Source: Dissulfurirhabdus thermomarina (GTDB lineage Bacteria; Desulfobacterota; Dissulfuribacteria; Dissulfuribacterales; Dissulfurirhabdaceae). Taken from it: a stretch of DNA of 64,000 nt. The notes below the pieces were generated by a model. It was not told the DNA's origin, made no database searches, and saw only the letters and a program-made list of their open reading frames with translations. The position numbers and the translations under genes were made by a program. Positions 1 to 9,536 of this stretch are shown here, piece after piece. The stretch covers positions 230,163 to 294,162 of the forward strand of contig NZ_JAATWC010000002.1 of the NCBI RefSeq assembly GCF_012979235.1, in the 5' to 3' direction. Every line of letters begins with the position of its first letter. The first letter of the stretch is position 1.

Positions 1-1503
1 CTCCAGCGGGAGGTCTTGGTCACCTGCCTCCGGCAGTGGGGGCTCACCGTCCGCGAGGCGGCGGACGGCCGCCGGGCGCTCGCCGTCCTCCGGGAGGACG
101 ATGCCATCCGCCTCATGATCACGGATCTCCGCATGCCCGGCATGGACGGATTCGACCTCCTGCGCGAGGTCACCGGCCGGTGGCGGGGCCGGATCTACAC
201 CATCGTCCTGAGCGGCGTCCGCGACCGGGCCAACCTGGTCCGCGCCCTGGACCTCGGCGCCCGGGACTTCTGGGTGAAACCCTGCCACCCAGAGAAGATG
301 TTCGCCCGCCTGGCCGTCCTCGACCAGGTCATGTCCTACGAGAACCAGTACCAGCGCCTGGTCCGGGACCTCTTCGAACTCATGGGCGAGATGCTGGGCT
401 TCCGGGACAATTACACGGAAGAACATTCCCTCCGGGTGGCAGGCCTTGCCTGCCGGACGGCGGAGCGGCTCGGGTTCTCGCGCGAGGAGCTGGAGGTGCT
501 CGAGATCGGGTGCCTGGTCCACGACATCGGAAAGATCGTCATCCCCGACGACGTGCTCCTCAAGCCGGGCCGCTTCGATTCCCAGGACTGGGCCCTCATG
601 AAGATGCACCCGACGGTGGGCGCCAAATTCCTGGCGCACCGCTATCCCGACGACCGGGTGACCGAGATCGTGCTCCAGCACCACGAGCGCCTGGACGGGT
701 CGGGGTATCCCCTTGGGCTCGGCGGGAACGAGATCGGCCCCATGGTGCGGATCGTGGCGGCCTCCGACGTCTACGAGGCCCTGGTGGCTCGGCGGCCCTA
801 CAAGTCACCCATGCCCCGGGAGAAGGCCCTCTCCATCCTCCGGGAGGAGGTGGAGCAGGGGCGCCTCGACGGGGAGGCGGTGGAGACCCTGGCCTCGGTG
901 GTGGCCGAATGGGACCCCTTGGCCATCACCCGGCCCACGTTCTCGGGCGACCACGAGCAGCTGGAGGCCTTCCGGCGGATGACCTACTTCCGGGAGCCCT
1001 TGACCGGGCTCCACAACTACCGCTACCTCCTCGCCCTGGACCGGGACCCCGGGTTCCGCTCCGGGCTGGAGGAATACCACCTGCTCCTCCTGGACTTCCG
1101 GGATCTCCGGATCTTCAACCAGCGCTGGGGCTACCTCAAGGCGGACAGCCACCTGGACGAGCTGGGCATGGCCATGCAGGAGATCGTCAACCGGTTCGAC
1201 CGGCGGGGAGTCAGCGGCCGGGGGCCCACGGCCATGCTCTTCCGGAAGGGCGCCGACTACCTCATCTACACCACGTGCCCGCGGGAGGAACTCCGCTCCA
1301 TGGCGAAGAGCCTCCGGAACCACGTGGCCGGCGTGGAGCAGAAGATCGGGCTCAAGGCCCGGCTCCTGATCCGGAGCCACCCCGCCACCTGCCCGCTGGA
1401 GGAGGCGGTGGACCTCCTCGTGGCCGACGAGGAGGAATCCGACGCCGAGGAGGCGCTTCGGGACCATTCCCGTCCCGCCGCCGAGGGGCGGCTGCTCATG
1501 TAG
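1..1503 (+). CDS. Response regulator with HD-GYP domain and degenerate GGDEF (5' truncated by window edge)
   Basis: The reading frame is open to base 1 and its first residues continue a receiver domain, so the true start lies upstream. The receiver phospho-acceptor Asp sits in LMITDLRMPGMDG and the conserved Lys in WVKPCHP. An HD-GYP phosphodiesterase domain follows (HD at CLVHDIGKI, GYP-type motif HHERLDGSGYP), expected to hydrolyse cyclic-di-GMP in the cytosol. The last ~170 residues have a GGDEF fold outline (FREPLTGLHNYRYL) but the signature loop reads FRKGADYLIY, so cyclase activity is unlikely. The 3' end overlaps the convergent protease gene by 8 bases. Domain calls are firm; the signal sensed is unknown. 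Confidence 0.9.
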   Translation, partial: LQREVLVTCLRQWGLTVREAADGRRALAVLREDDAIRLMITDLRMPGMDGFDLLREVTGRWRGRIYTIVLSGVRDRANLVRALDLGARDFWVKPCHPEKMFARLAVLDQVMSYENQYQRLVRDLFELMGEMLGFRDNYTEEHSLRVAGLACRTAERLGFSREELEVLEIGCLVHDIGKIVIPDDVLLKPGRFDSQDWALMKMHPTVGAKFLAHRYPDDRVTEIVLQHHERLDGSGYPLGLGGNEIGPMVRIVAASDVYEALVARRPYKSPMPREKALSILREEVEQGRLDGEAVETLASVVAEWDPLAITRPTFSGDHEQLEAFRRMTYFREPLTGLHNYRYLLALDRDPGFRSGLEEYHLLLLDFRDLRIFNQRWGYLKADSHLDELGMAMQEIVNRFDRRGVSGRGPTAMLFRKGADYLIYTTCPREELRSMAKSLRNHVAGVEQKIGLKARLLIRSHPATCPLEEAVDLLVADEEESDAEEALRDHSRPAAEGRLLM

Positions 1504-3934
1504 AGCCGGCCCCCTCGGGCCGCCCTTCCCCTCCGCCCTCTTCCCTCGCGAAACGGCGTGCCTCTTCCGCCAGGGCACGCAGCCGGGCGTCCACCATGGC
1601 GAAGAGGCTGCCGTCCGGGTAGCGGCCGTCCGGCCCGGGCGTCCCGGCGGGCCGGCCCGTCAGGAGTTCGATCCCCTCCTCCACCGTGTGGATGGCCCAC
1701 ACGTGGAACCGCCCGGCGGCCACGGCCTCCACCACCGCCGGCTTCAGCATGAGGTCCCGGACGTTGGCCTCGGGGATGAGGACCCCCTGGCTCCCGGTGA
1801 GACCCCGCTCGGCGCAGAGATCGAAGAACCCCTCGATCTTCTTGCTCACCCCGCCGATGGGGAGGATCTGCCCCGTCTGGCTCACCGCGCCGGTGACGGC
1901 CCGCCCCTGGTCGATGGGCACCCCGGAGAGGGCCGACAAGAGGGCGAAGAGCTCCGCCGCCGAGGCCGAATCCCCGTCCACCATGCCGTAACTTTGCTCG
2001 AAGCACAGGGTGGCGGTGAGGGTGAGGGGCTTGTCCGCCGCGAATCGCGAGCGCAGGTACCCGGACAGGATGACCACGCCCTTGGTGTGGATCCGGCCGC
2101 TGAGCTCCGCCTCCCGCTCCACGTTCACCACGCCCTCCTTGCCCAGGGAGACCGCCGCGGTGATCCGGGCGGGCTTTCCGAAGAGGGTGTCGCCGAGGTC
2201 GTGGATGGCCAGCCCGTTGACCTGCCCGACGGCAGCGCCGTCGGTGGCCACCTTGAGGACGTCCTTGCGGAGGAGTTCCTGGATGCGGTCCGCGTAGAGC
2301 CCGGCGCGGCGCTCCTTGGCGTCCACGGCCCGCTGGACGTGGGCGGCGGAGATGACGCCGCTGCCGTCCGCCGAGGCCCAGTAGTCGGCCTCCCGGAGGA
2401 TGTCGGCCACCTCCTCGCGCCGGAGCGTGAGCTTGTCCTGGGAGCCGGCCAGCTCCGCGCTGTACTCCAGGATCCGGGCCACCCCGCCCTTGTCCAGGTC
2501 GCGGATGGCGCCCCGCTCCACGAGGGACCGGAGGAAGCCGAGGTATTCGGCCAGGTGCGCCTCGTCCCGGTCCACCAGGGTGTCCATGTGGGCCTTCACC
2601 TTGAAGAGATCCCGGAAGTCCTCGTCCAGGTTGTAGAGGAGGTGGTACATCTCCGGGGCGCCGAGCAGGATCACCTTGACGTCGAGGGGGACGGGCTTGG
2701 GCTTCAGGGTCTTGGTGGAGAAGACGCCGAGCTGCTCGCCGAGGTCTTCCACCTCGAGGCGGCGGTGGCGGAGGCAGCGCTTGAGGGCCTCGTAGCTGAA
2801 GGGCCACTTGAGGAGGTCCAGGGCCTTTACCACGAGGTAGCCGCCGTTGGCCCGGTGGAGGGCTCCGGCCCGGATCATGGTGAAGTCCGTGAAGAGGGCC
2901 CCGAACTGGGCCTTGCGTTCCACCGTCCCGAAGAGGTTGGCGTAGGTGGGGTTCGCCTCGAAGACCACAGGGGCCCCCTCGGTGGTCCCGTGGTCCACCA
3001 GGACGTTGACCTCGTACTGGGTGAAGCTCGGCCCCCCCATGCCTGGGAAGGGAAAGGGGGGCATCCCCTCCGGGGCCTTCTGGCGGAAGGCGTCCATGTT
3101 GCGGACCACGTCCTCCCGGACGTCGGAGAGGTAGCCGGAGAGCACGGGGTGCTCCCCGTAGGCCGCCCGGAGTTCCTCCATGAGCGAATCGGCGGTCTGC
3201 CCCACGAGTTCCCGGTCGAGGTCCTTGAGCCGCCGGCGCACATCGTGCTCCATCTCGTGGATCCGGCGCATGGCAGCCCCCATCTCCCGGTGGAGGTCCT
3301 CGCTCTTGGCGCGAAGGGCCTTCTGCTCCTCCTCCGAGAGGGCGGCGATGTCCTCCGGGGTCATGGGGGTGTCGCCCTCCTTGGCGGGCATGACCATCAT
3401 GCCCGACTGGTCGGCCTGGAGGAGGAAGCCCTGGGCCCGGACCTTGGCGTCCAGCTCCTCGAAGACCCCGGCACGGGCCTTGTTGAAGCCTCGGATCACC
3501 TCTTCCTTCCGGGCCAGGTAGGTCTCGCTCTCGAAGATCTTGGGGACGTGGAGGCGGAGGTTGTCCACGAGCTCCGCCATGGCCGCCTGGAACCGGCGTC
3601 CCTCCCCCCTGGGAAGTTCCACGGCCAGGGGGGCGTCCGGGTCCCGGAAGTTGTGGACGTAGCACCAGTCGGAGGGCGCGGCGTCGGCGGCCCGGGCGGT
3701 CTCTTCCACGAAGGCGCGGGCCAGATCGGCCAGCCCCGTCTCCTGGTCGCCGGCCACGAAGACGTTGAAGTCCGGGTGGCGGATGCGGAGACCGAAGTTC
3801 AGGGCCTCCACGGCCCGTTCCTGGGCCACGATGTCCCGGCCGGCCGCCGGCGCCTGGCTCAGGCGCTCGAAGCCGAGGCTGTCGGGATCCACCGAGTAGC
3901 GGAGCGATTCCTTGGTCAGGGCGATGCCGGCCAT
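1496..3934 (-). CDS. Lon-like ATP-dependent protease (AAA_32/Lon_C family)
   Basis: 812 residues, the usual length for the archaeal-LonB-like bacterial family with a pseudo-AAA N-terminus, a coiled-coil insert and a C-terminal Lon protease domain. The catalytic Ser is in MVDGDSASAAELFA and the partner Lys in GGVSKKIEGF, so the Ser-Lys dyad is intact. The N-terminal nucleotide loop reads FVAGDQETGLADLA, lacking the GK(T/S) of a normal Walker A, as is common in this family. Expected role is cytosolic protein quality control. It is the last gene of the leftward ruv series, 73 bases after ruvB. Start ATG at 3934; no strong ribosome site is visible. Confidence 0.9.
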   Translation of the reverse strand: MAGIALTKESLRYSVDPDSLGFERLSQAPAAGRDIVAQERAVEALNFGLRIRHPDFNVFVAGDQETGLADLARAFVEETARAADAAPSDWCYVHNFRDPDAPLAVELPRGEGRRFQAAMAELVDNLRLHVPKIFESETYLARKEEVIRGFNKARAGVFEELDAKVRAQGFLLQADQSGMMVMPAKEGDTPMTPEDIAALSEEEQKALRAKSEDLHREMGAAMRRIHEMEHDVRRRLKDLDRELVGQTADSLMEELRAAYGEHPVLSGYLSDVREDVVRNMDAFRQKAPEGMPPFPFPGMGGPSFTQYEVNVLVDHGTTEGAPVVFEANPTYANLFGTVERKAQFGALFTDFTMIRAGALHRANGGYLVVKALDLLKWPFSYEALKRCLRHRRLEVEDLGEQLGVFSTKTLKPKPVPLDVKVILLGAPEMYHLLYNLDEDFRDLFKVKAHMDTLVDRDEAHLAEYLGFLRSLVERGAIRDLDKGGVARILEYSAELAGSQDKLTLRREEVADILREADYWASADGSGVISAAHVQRAVDAKERRAGLYADRIQELLRKDVLKVATDGAAVGQVNGLAIHDLGDTLFGKPARITAAVSLGKEGVVNVEREAELSGRIHTKGVVILSGYLRSRFAADKPLTLTATLCFEQSYGMVDGDSASAAELFALLSALSGVPIDQGRAVTGAVSQTGQILPIGGVSKKIEGFFDLCAERGLTGSQGVLIPEANVRDLMLKPAVVEAVAAGRFHVWAIHTVEEGIELLTGRPAGTPGPDGRYPDGSLFAMVDARLRALAEEARRFAREEGGGEGRPEGAGST

Positions 3935-4007
3935 GGAAGGTATCCCCTCGTCTTGCTGTCGTTGTACGGGTTCATCCGGGCCGGGGCGGCGGCCGGCGGC
4001 GGGGCCG

Positions 4008-5003
4008 TCACGGCTCCCGGCGCCGGTTCAGGTGGGCGTAGGCGAGATCCGTGGCCACGCGCCCCCGCGGGGTCCGGTGCAGGTATCCCTGCTGTATGAG
4101 GTATGGCTCGTAAACATCCTCTATGGTGTTTTTTTCTTCACCAACAGCAGTGGCGATGGTCTCCAGCCCCACGGGGCCGCCGCCGAACTTGTCCATGATG
4201 GTGGCCAGGATCGTCCGGTCCATCCGGTCGAGGCCCCGTTCGTCCACCTCCAGCATGGTCAGGGCCGCGTCGGCGACCTCCCGGGTGATGGCCCCCTCGG
4301 CTCGGACCTGGGCATAGTCGCGGACGCGGCGGAGGAGCCGGTTGGCGACGCGGGGGGTCCCACGGGATCGGCGCGCGATCTCCATGGCGCCCGCCCGGTC
4401 GATCTCGATGCCCAAGAGCCGGGCAGAGCGCAGGACGATCTCGGTGAGATCCGTCGGCTGGTAGAAGTCCACCCGGAAGACCACCCCGAAACGGTCCCGG
4501 AGCGGCGGGGTGAGCAGCCCGGCCCGGGTGGTGGCCCCCACCAGGGTGAACCGCGGCAGATCGATCTTGATGGTGCGGGCGCCGGGCCCCTGCCCGATGA
4601 CGAGGTCCAGCTGGAAGTCCTCCATGGCCGGGTAGAGGATCTCCTCCACCACGGGGCTGAGGCGATGGATCTCGTCGATGAAGAGGACGTCGCCGGGCTG
4701 GAGGTTGGTGAGGACCGCGGCGAGGTCCCCGGGCCGCTCGATGACCGGCCCGGAGGTGGCCCGGAGGCTCACCCCCAGCTCCCCGGCGATGATGTGGGCG
4801 AGGGTGGTCTTGCCGAGGCCGGGGTGGCCGTGAAGGAGGACGTGGTCCAGGGCCTCGCGGCGTTCCCGGGCCGCGCGGATGAAGAGCTCGAGGCCCCGCT
4901 TCACGTCCTCCTGGCCCACGTACTCGCGGAGGGTCCGCGGGCGGAGCCCGGGATCCACCGCGGCATCGTCCTGGACGGCCTCTGGGAAGAGATCTTCGAT
5001 CAT
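4008..5003 (-). CDS. ruvB: Holliday junction branch migration helicase RuvB
   Basis: 331 residues, typical RuvB length. Walker A is [11 protein letters not shown], Walker B is FIDEIHRLS, and the conserved sensor and C-terminal winged-helix segments ([19 protein letters not shown]) are present. It forms the hexameric ATPase motor that drives branch migration with RuvA on four-way junctions. ruvC, ruvA and ruvB lie in that order on the minus strand. The codons for the conserved [13 protein letters not shown] stretch are unusually AT-rich for this genome (about 4091-4152). Start ATG at 5003. Confidence 0.97.
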   Translation of the reverse strand: MIEDLFPEAVQDDAAVDPGLRPRTLREYVGQEDVKRGLELFIRAARERREALDHVLLHGHPGLGKTTLAHIIAGELGVSLRATSGPVIERPGDLAAVLTNLQPGDVLFIDEIHRLSPVVEEILYPAMEDFQLDLVIGQGPGARTIKIDLPRFTLVGATTRAGLLTPPLRDRFGVVFRVDFYQPTDLTEIVLRSARLLGIEIDRAGAMEIARRSRGTPRVANRLLRRVRDYAQVRAEGAITREVADAALTMLEVDERGLDRMDRTILATIMDKFGGGPVGLETIATAVGEEKNTIEDVYEPYLIQQGYLHRTPRGRVATDLAYAHLNRRREP

Positions 5004-5045
5004 GGGCGCGGTCTGCGGCCGGCGAGGGCCGCCGCGGGTCTTACC

Positions 5046-5669
5046 TTACCGTGTCCCGGCCAAAAGGCGAAGGGCGCGGCGCACGAGTTCCTCCACCGTG
5101 GGTTCGCCCTCGATCTCCTCCCGGGCCCGGGCGAGGATGCGCTCGGCCTCCGCCGGCCGGTAGCCGAGGTTCTCGAGGGCGGAGAGGGCGTCGGCCAGGA
5201 CCGGCCCGGCGGCGGCGCCACCCGGAGCCGCCGTCGGCGGCGGGGCCTTGCCGTAGGCCGCCTCCAGGAAGTCCCGGGCCCGTTCCCGGAGATCCACGCA
5301 GAGGCGGGCCGCGGTCTTCTTGCCCACGCCGTGGATGGCCTGGAGCCGGTGGGCCTCGCCGGCGGCCAGGGCGTAGAGCAGGTCCTCCACGGTCATGGCG
5401 GAAAGCACCGACAAGGCCAGCCTGGGCCCCACCCCGGAGACCTCGAGGAGGATCCGGAACATCTCCTTCTCCTCCGGCCGGGGGAACCCGTAGAGGGCGA
5501 TGCTGTCCTCCCGCCAGACCACGTGGGTGTAGAGCACGACCTCTCCCTCCCGGGGGAGCTCTGCCAGCCCCCGGGCCGGCATGCGGACCTCGTACCCCAC
5601 GCCGCCGGTATCCACCAGGACGCCGTCGGCGAAGACGGCGTGGACCCGCCCCCGGACCAGGCCGATCAC
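5046..5669 (-). CDS. ruvA: Holliday junction DNA-binding protein RuvA
   Basis: 207 residues beginning VIGLVRGRV, the canonical RuvA N-terminus, with a GTG start. Domain I is an OB fold; the helix-hairpin-helix motifs LLEVSGVGPRLAL and IHGVGKKTAARL are at about 75-122; the C-terminal RuvB-contact domain is ENLGYRPAEAERIL. The GTG start overlaps the ruvC stop codon as GTGA, which indicates translational coupling. A long open frame runs upstream in the same phase but is out of context; the conserved N-terminus fixes the start. Confidence 0.96.
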   Translation of the reverse strand: MIGLVRGRVHAVFADGVLVDTGGVGYEVRMPARGLAELPREGEVVLYTHVVWREDSIALYGFPRPEEKEMFRILLEVSGVGPRLALSVLSAMTVEDLLYALAAGEAHRLQAIHGVGKKTAARLCVDLRERARDFLEAAYGKAPPPTAAPGGAAAGPVLADALSALENLGYRPAEAERILARAREEIEGEPTVEELVRRALRLLAGTR

Positions 5670-6178
5670 GGCGCCCTCCCGGCCTGCTGTGCGGCCCGGG
5701 CGAGGGGACCCGCGGCGAAATTCGCATGGCAGACGGCCACCCCGAGGGCGTCGGCGGCGTCCTGGGGCGGCCGGCGTTCCAGGTTCAGCAAGAGCCGCAC
5801 CATGTGCTGGACCTGGCCCTTCTCCGCCCGCCCGTACCCCACCACCGCCTGCTTGACCTGGGTGGGCGTGTACTCGAAGACGGGGATCCCTTCCCGGACG
5901 GCGGCCAGGATGGCCACGCCCCGCACGTGGCCCAGCAGCAACGCAGAGCGGGGATTGCGGGCCTGGAAGACGTTCTCCACGGCGGCGGCGGTGGGCCGAT
6001 GGCGCCGGATCACCTCCACCAGCCCTTCGTGGATCCGGTGAAGGCGCTCTGCGAGGTCCCACCCGGCGCGGGTCCGCAAGACCCCCGCCCCCAGGCACCG
6101 GAAGCGGGTCCCATCCACGGCCACGAGGCCGAAACCGGTGGCCCGGGAACCGGGATCGATGCCGAGGATGAGGTCCAA
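5666..6178 (-). CDS. ruvC: Crossover junction endodeoxyribonuclease RuvC
   Basis: 170 residues starting MDLILGIDPGSRATGFG, the RNase H-like first strand carrying the catalytic Asp. Further conserved blocks are VENVFQARNPRSALLLGHVRG and, near the C-terminus, DAADALGVAVCHA with catalytic acidic residues. It resolves Holliday junctions. The initiation codon is TTG, as no ATG or GTG lies between the yebC stop and the conserved N-terminus, so low expression is plausible. It sits 9 bases after yebC and overlaps ruvA by 4 bases. Confidence 0.95.
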   Translation of the reverse strand: MDLILGIDPGSRATGFGLVAVDGTRFRCLGAGVLRTRAGWDLAERLHRIHEGLVEVIRRHRPTAAAVENVFQARNPRSALLLGHVRGVAILAAVREGIPVFEYTPTQVKQAVVGYGRAEKGQVQHMVRLLLNLERRPPQDAADALGVAVCHANFAAGPLARAAQQAGRAP

Positions 6179-6187
6179 CCGCGGGCC

Positions 6188-6937
6188 CTACTGCGCCTTC
6201 TCCAGGATCTCTTCCGGGATGTCGAAGTTGGCGTAGACGTGCTGGACGTCGTCGTGGTCCTCCAGGGCCTCCATGAGCTGGAGGACCTGGAGCGCCTTCT
6301 TCTCCTCGGCGACTTCCACCGTGGTCTTTGGGACCATGGAGATCTCGGCGGACAGACACGGAATGCCCGCCCGGTCCAGGGCCTCCTTGACCTCGCCGAA
6401 GGTCTCCGGCGTGGTGTGGATCTCCCATTCCCCGCCCTGGTCCTGGATGTCCTCGGCGCCGGCCTCGATGGCCGCCTCCATGAGGGCGTCCTCGTCCACC
6501 GCGTCCTTCGAGACCACGATGAGGCCCTTCTTTTCGAACATCCAGGCCACGCTGCCGGGTTCGCCGAGGTTGCCGCCCCGCTTCCCGAAGAGGTAGCGGA
6601 GGTCGGCCACGGTCCGCTGGCGGTTGTCCGTCATGGCCTCCACCAGGACGGCCACGCCCCCGGGGCCGTAGCCCTCGTAGGTGACCTCCTCGTAGGCGGT
6701 GCCCTCGAGCTCCCCCGTCCCCTTCTTGATGGCCCGCTCGATGTTGTCCTTCGGCATGTTCTGGGCCTTGGCGGCGGCGATGGCCGCCCGCAGCCGGGGG
6801 TTGGCCTCCGGGTCGCCGCCGCCGAGGCGGGCGGCCACCATGATCTCGCGGATGAGCTTCGTGAAGATCCGCCCGCGCCGGGCGTCCTGGGCGCCCTTCT
6901 TGTGCTTGATGGTGCTCCACTTGGAATGGCCTGACAT
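6188..6937 (-). CDS. yebC: YebC/PmpR family transcription or translation factor
   Basis: 249 residues starting [15 protein letters not shown], the family hallmark, followed by [19 protein letters not shown] and [20 protein letters not shown]. It ends with the acidic [17 protein letters not shown] segment seen in all members. The family has been described both as DNA-binding regulators and as factors relieving ribosome stalling, and the sequence does not tell them apart. A GGAGG ribosome site precedes the ATG. It lies just upstream of ruvC, its usual genomic neighbour. Confidence 0.96.
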   Translation of the reverse strand: MSGHSKWSTIKHKKGAQDARRGRIFTKLIREIMVAARLGGGDPEANPRLRAAIAAAKAQNMPKDNIERAIKKGTGELEGTAYEEVTYEGYGPGGVAVLVEAMTDNRQRTVADLRYLFGKRGGNLGEPGSVAWMFEKKGLIVVSKDAVDEDALMEAAIEAGAEDIQDQGGEWEIHTTPETFGEVKEALDRAGIPCLSAEISMVPKTTVEVAEEKKALQVLQLMEALEDHDDVQHVYANFDIPEEILEKAQ

Positions 6938-6988
6938 AGAGAAACGTCCTCCAGGTCGTTCGGATGATGTGTGTTCGGGGCGGCCGGC

Positions 6989-8356
6989 CTACCGGGCCTG
7001 TATGCGCTCGTAGAAGGCCTTCAGGTCGTCCGCCAGGAAACGCTCGATGCGGGAGAGGTTCCGTGCATGGGCCACCAGGACCTGGCGGGGGGCCTGTTCC
7101 GCGACGAGGCGGCGCACCCGGCCCGAGACCTTCTTCCAGAGATCCTGCCGGTAGGCGGTGTCCAGGGGGACGAGGCCGTCCAGGTCTTCCAGGGTGCGGC
7201 GGACGAACCGGGGGAACATGAACCGCTGGATGTAGAGGGCGCCGCCGGAGATGACGCCGAGGACCCCGATGATGGGCCAGAGGAACTGTTCCGGCGTGAG
7301 GGTGCCGCCCACCAGGCCCACCAGGAAGGGCACCTCCGGGGACCCCAACAGGAGCCGAACCAGGACGTCGGTGAAGAGGAAGGCGCCCACCGCTCCCACC
7401 CCGATGCCGCGGCAGGTGCACGCGAATCGGCGGCCGAAGCGCTGGCGGAAGTTCCGAAGGGCCTCCACCTCCATGGCGAGTTCCCGGATCTCCCGCTCCA
7501 CCCGGTGGAGGATGTGGCTGAGGCGCAGCCGGGGGGCGTTTCCCACCTCCCGCTTGAGTTCGTCGCGCTCGGAGGCCCAGACCTCGAACCCCGGGCGGAC
7601 CGGGCCGGTGCCGGGGGCGAAGGTGAGGTAGATGCGCGGCATGTCCTTGCGCCCCGTCATCTGGGAGAGGTTCCAGCACAGGGTCCCGTAGGCCCGGACG
7701 AGGTCGGCCATGTTCTCGCACTCGTCGATGCGGTTGAGGACGTAGAGGACCCGGTCCTCCCCGGTGGCCTCCGGGAGCGTGCTCCGGATGGCCTCGTAGG
7801 TCTCCTTGATGGTGCCCGCCTTGTGGGGGTCGAACATCAGGATGATGAGATCGGCCAGGTGGGCCAGCTCCCCGACCACGCCCAGGTAGTGGTAGCCCCG
7901 GTCCTTCTCGGTGACCGAATCCAGCATGCCCGGGGTGTCGATGACGGCCACCTCCCGGAGCAGCGGCGCCGCGACCCGCTTGAGGCGGAAGTGGGTGAGG
8001 AGCCCCTCGCCGAACCGGCGGAGGGAGGCGAAGGGCAAACGTTCGTCGTTCACCAGCGTCGGCCCGGGGACCTCCCCTTCCGGCTCTTCGCCCTCCGGCG
8101 CGGTGAGCACGGTGAAGCTGTCGTCGGTGGGCGCCTGTCCCGTCCGCTGCACGTCCACGCCGAGCAACTCGTTGATGAAGGTGGACTTTCCGGAGGAGTA
8201 GTTGCCGATGACCAGCACCACGGGGCGCCAGCGCAGCGGTGTCACGAGGGCCTCGAGGTCGTAGCCGTAGCGGGCCAGCAACGGGCCCATCCGGGCCCGG
8301 AGCCGGTCCTCGATCTCCTTCGCCAGGTCCTGCGCCGCCTTGACTGGTTCGGTCAT
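6989..8356 (-). CDS. Dynamin-like GTPase, membrane-associated
   Basis: 455 residues. The G1 loop GNYSSGKSTFINEL is near residue 50, G3 is AVIDTPGMLDSV, and G4 is LYVLNRIDECENM. This is the pattern of EHD/dynamin-family large GTPases. Two C-terminal hydrophobic hairpin segments (around GAVGAFLFTDVLVRLLL and FLWPIIGVLGVISGGALYI) suggest membrane attachment. A purine-rich ribosome site (AGGGGGG) precedes the ATG. It lies between mrp and yebC. Bacterial relatives act in membrane remodelling, but the role here is not deducible. Confidence 0.8.
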   Translation of the reverse strand: MTEPVKAAQDLAKEIEDRLRARMGPLLARYGYDLEALVTPLRWRPVVLVIGNYSSGKSTFINELLGVDVQRTGQAPTDDSFTVLTAPEGEEPEGEVPGPTLVNDERLPFASLRRFGEGLLTHFRLKRVAAPLLREVAVIDTPGMLDSVTEKDRGYHYLGVVGELAHLADLIILMFDPHKAGTIKETYEAIRSTLPEATGEDRVLYVLNRIDECENMADLVRAYGTLCWNLSQMTGRKDMPRIYLTFAPGTGPVRPGFEVWASERDELKREVGNAPRLRLSHILHRVEREIRELAMEVEALRNFRQRFGRRFACTCRGIGVGAVGAFLFTDVLVRLLLGSPEVPFLVGLVGGTLTPEQFLWPIIGVLGVISGGALYIQRFMFPRFVRRTLEDLDGLVPLDTAYRQDLWKKVSGRVRRLVAEQAPRQVLVAHARNLSRIERFLADDLKAFYERIQAR

Positions 8357-8392
8357 CTCGTCCCCCCTCTTCGACGGGCCGTACCCGCCGGT

Positions 8393-9283
8393 TCAGGATG
8401 TGGTGGCCTCCTCTTCGGCCTTTTGCTCCCGCTGCTGCAGGGCCATCATCTGGGTGGCGTTGATCACCCGCTGGACCACCTTGCCCATGGCCTCGGCGGT
8501 GTGGCTGTTGGGATAGGCGGCCATCATGGGTTTGCCGGCGTCCCCGGTGGTGACGATCCGGGGATCCACCGGGACGCGGCCGAGGAAGGGCACGCCGAGT
8601 TCCTCGGCCAGGCGTTCGCCACCGCCGCGCTTGAAGACGTCGATGGCCTTTCCGCAATGGGGGCAGATCATCCCGCTCATGTTCTCGACGATGCCGAGGA
8701 CGGGCATGTTGACATGCCGGCAGAAGCTGATGGATTTGCGGACGTCCAGGATGGAGACCTCCTGGGGGGTGGTCACCACCACGGCGTAGGCGTCGGGGAT
8801 GATCTGGGCCACGGTCATGGGCTCGTCGCCGGTGCCCGGGGGGGCGTCGATGACGAGGTAGTCGAGCTTGCCCCACTCGATGTCGTAGATGAACTGCCGG
8901 ATGGCGGACATCTTCATGGGGCCGCGCCACATGACCGCGGAATCCTTGTCGGGAAGGAGCGGCTCCACGGACATGAACTTGAGGTTCGGCGAATAGTAGA
9001 CCGGTCCGACGGTGCCGTCGGGCCGCCGCTGGAGCTCGCCGCGCTCGACGCCCAGCATCTTCGGCACGTTGGGGCCGTGGAGGTCCACGTCCAGGAGCCC
9101 GACGTAGAAGTTCTCGAGGGAGAGCCCCACGGCGAGGTTGATGGAGACGGTGCTCTTTCCCACGCCGCCCTTTCCACTCATCACCATGATCTTGTGCTCG
9201 ATCTGGCCGAGCTTGTCGCGAATGGCCTCGTCCTGCTGGGACAGCACGGGGTTGGCCGCCACGTTTTCCTTGCCCTTGCTCAC
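8393..9283 (-). CDS. mrp: Mrp/NBP35-type P-loop ATPase (iron-sulfur carrier ApbC)
   Basis: 296 residues. The deviant Walker A is MSGKGGVGKSTVSINLA, Walker B is DYLVIDAPPGTGDEP, and a CPHC pair in SGMICPHCGKAIDVF is the metal-binding CXXC of Mrp/ApbC proteins. It is expected to be a cytosolic dimer that carries and transfers Fe-S clusters. The start is GTG at 9283, fixed by a strong AAGGAGG ribosome site 8 bases upstream. A long inverted repeat lies directly upstream of that site (9299-9360) and may regulate the gene. Confidence 0.92.
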   Translation of the reverse strand: MSKGKENVAANPVLSQQDEAIRDKLGQIEHKIMVMSGKGGVGKSTVSINLAVGLSLENFYVGLLDVDLHGPNVPKMLGVERGELQRRPDGTVGPVYYSPNLKFMSVEPLLPDKDSAVMWRGPMKMSAIRQFIYDIEWGKLDYLVIDAPPGTGDEPMTVAQIIPDAYAVVVTTPQEVSILDVRKSISFCRHVNMPVLGIVENMSGMICPHCGKAIDVFKRGGGERLAEELGVPFLGRVPVDPRIVTTGDAGKPMMAAYPNSHTAEAMGKVVQRVINATQMMALQQREQKAEEEATTS

Positions 9284-9298
9284 GGGTCTGCCTCCTTA

Positions 9299-9360
9299 GG
9301 GGGTACGTTTTCCAGGTCGCCCGGCCCGCAGGACCGGGCGGAACATGGAAAATACCCCCC
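9299..9360 (-). promoter_or_regulatory. Long inverted repeat in the mrp leader
   Basis: The outer arms GGGGGTACGTTTTCCA (9299-9314) and TGGAAAATACCCCC (9346-9359) are near-perfect complements. An inner pair GCCCGG/CCGGGC is at 9319-9324 and 9334-9339. The structure ends just before the mrp ribosome site. It could be an RNA hairpin controlling translation or a DNA operator. There is no T-run, so it is not a simple terminator. Confidence 0.6.
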
Positions 9361-9390
9361 TTTCCTCGGCCCGCCAAGCACCCTCGTTCG

Positions 9391-9419
9391 TTGACGGCCC
9401 CGCGGTCATCCAGTATAGA
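9391..9419 (+). promoter_or_regulatory. Sigma-70 promoter for tRNA-Leu
   Basis: TTGACG at 9391-9396, a 17-base spacer, then TATAGA at 9414-9419. The expected start point is about 23 bases before the tRNA. The spacing is ideal and the only gene in position to use it is the tRNA, possibly with read-through into the phosphate transporter. Confidence 0.75.
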
Positions 9420-9448
9420 TGGCCGCACGAACGAGACCCGGCCCGGGC

Positions 9449-9536
9449 GCCCGGGTGGTGGAACTGGTAGACACAAGGGACTTAAAATCCCTCGAAGCGC
9501 CGCTTCGTGCGGGTTCGACTCCCGCCCCGGGCACCA
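9449..9536 (+). tRNA. tRNA-Leu (anticodon UAA)
   Basis: 88 bases with CCA encoded. The acceptor GCCCGGG (9449-9455) pairs with CCCGGGC (9526-9532), and A73 is followed by CCA. The anticodon arm AGGGA/UCCCU encloses the loop CUUAAAA, giving anticodon UAA at 9483-9485. A long variable arm (CGAAGCGCCGCUUCG type) and GGTTCGACTCC T-arm mark a type II leucine tRNA. Confidence 0.97.
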
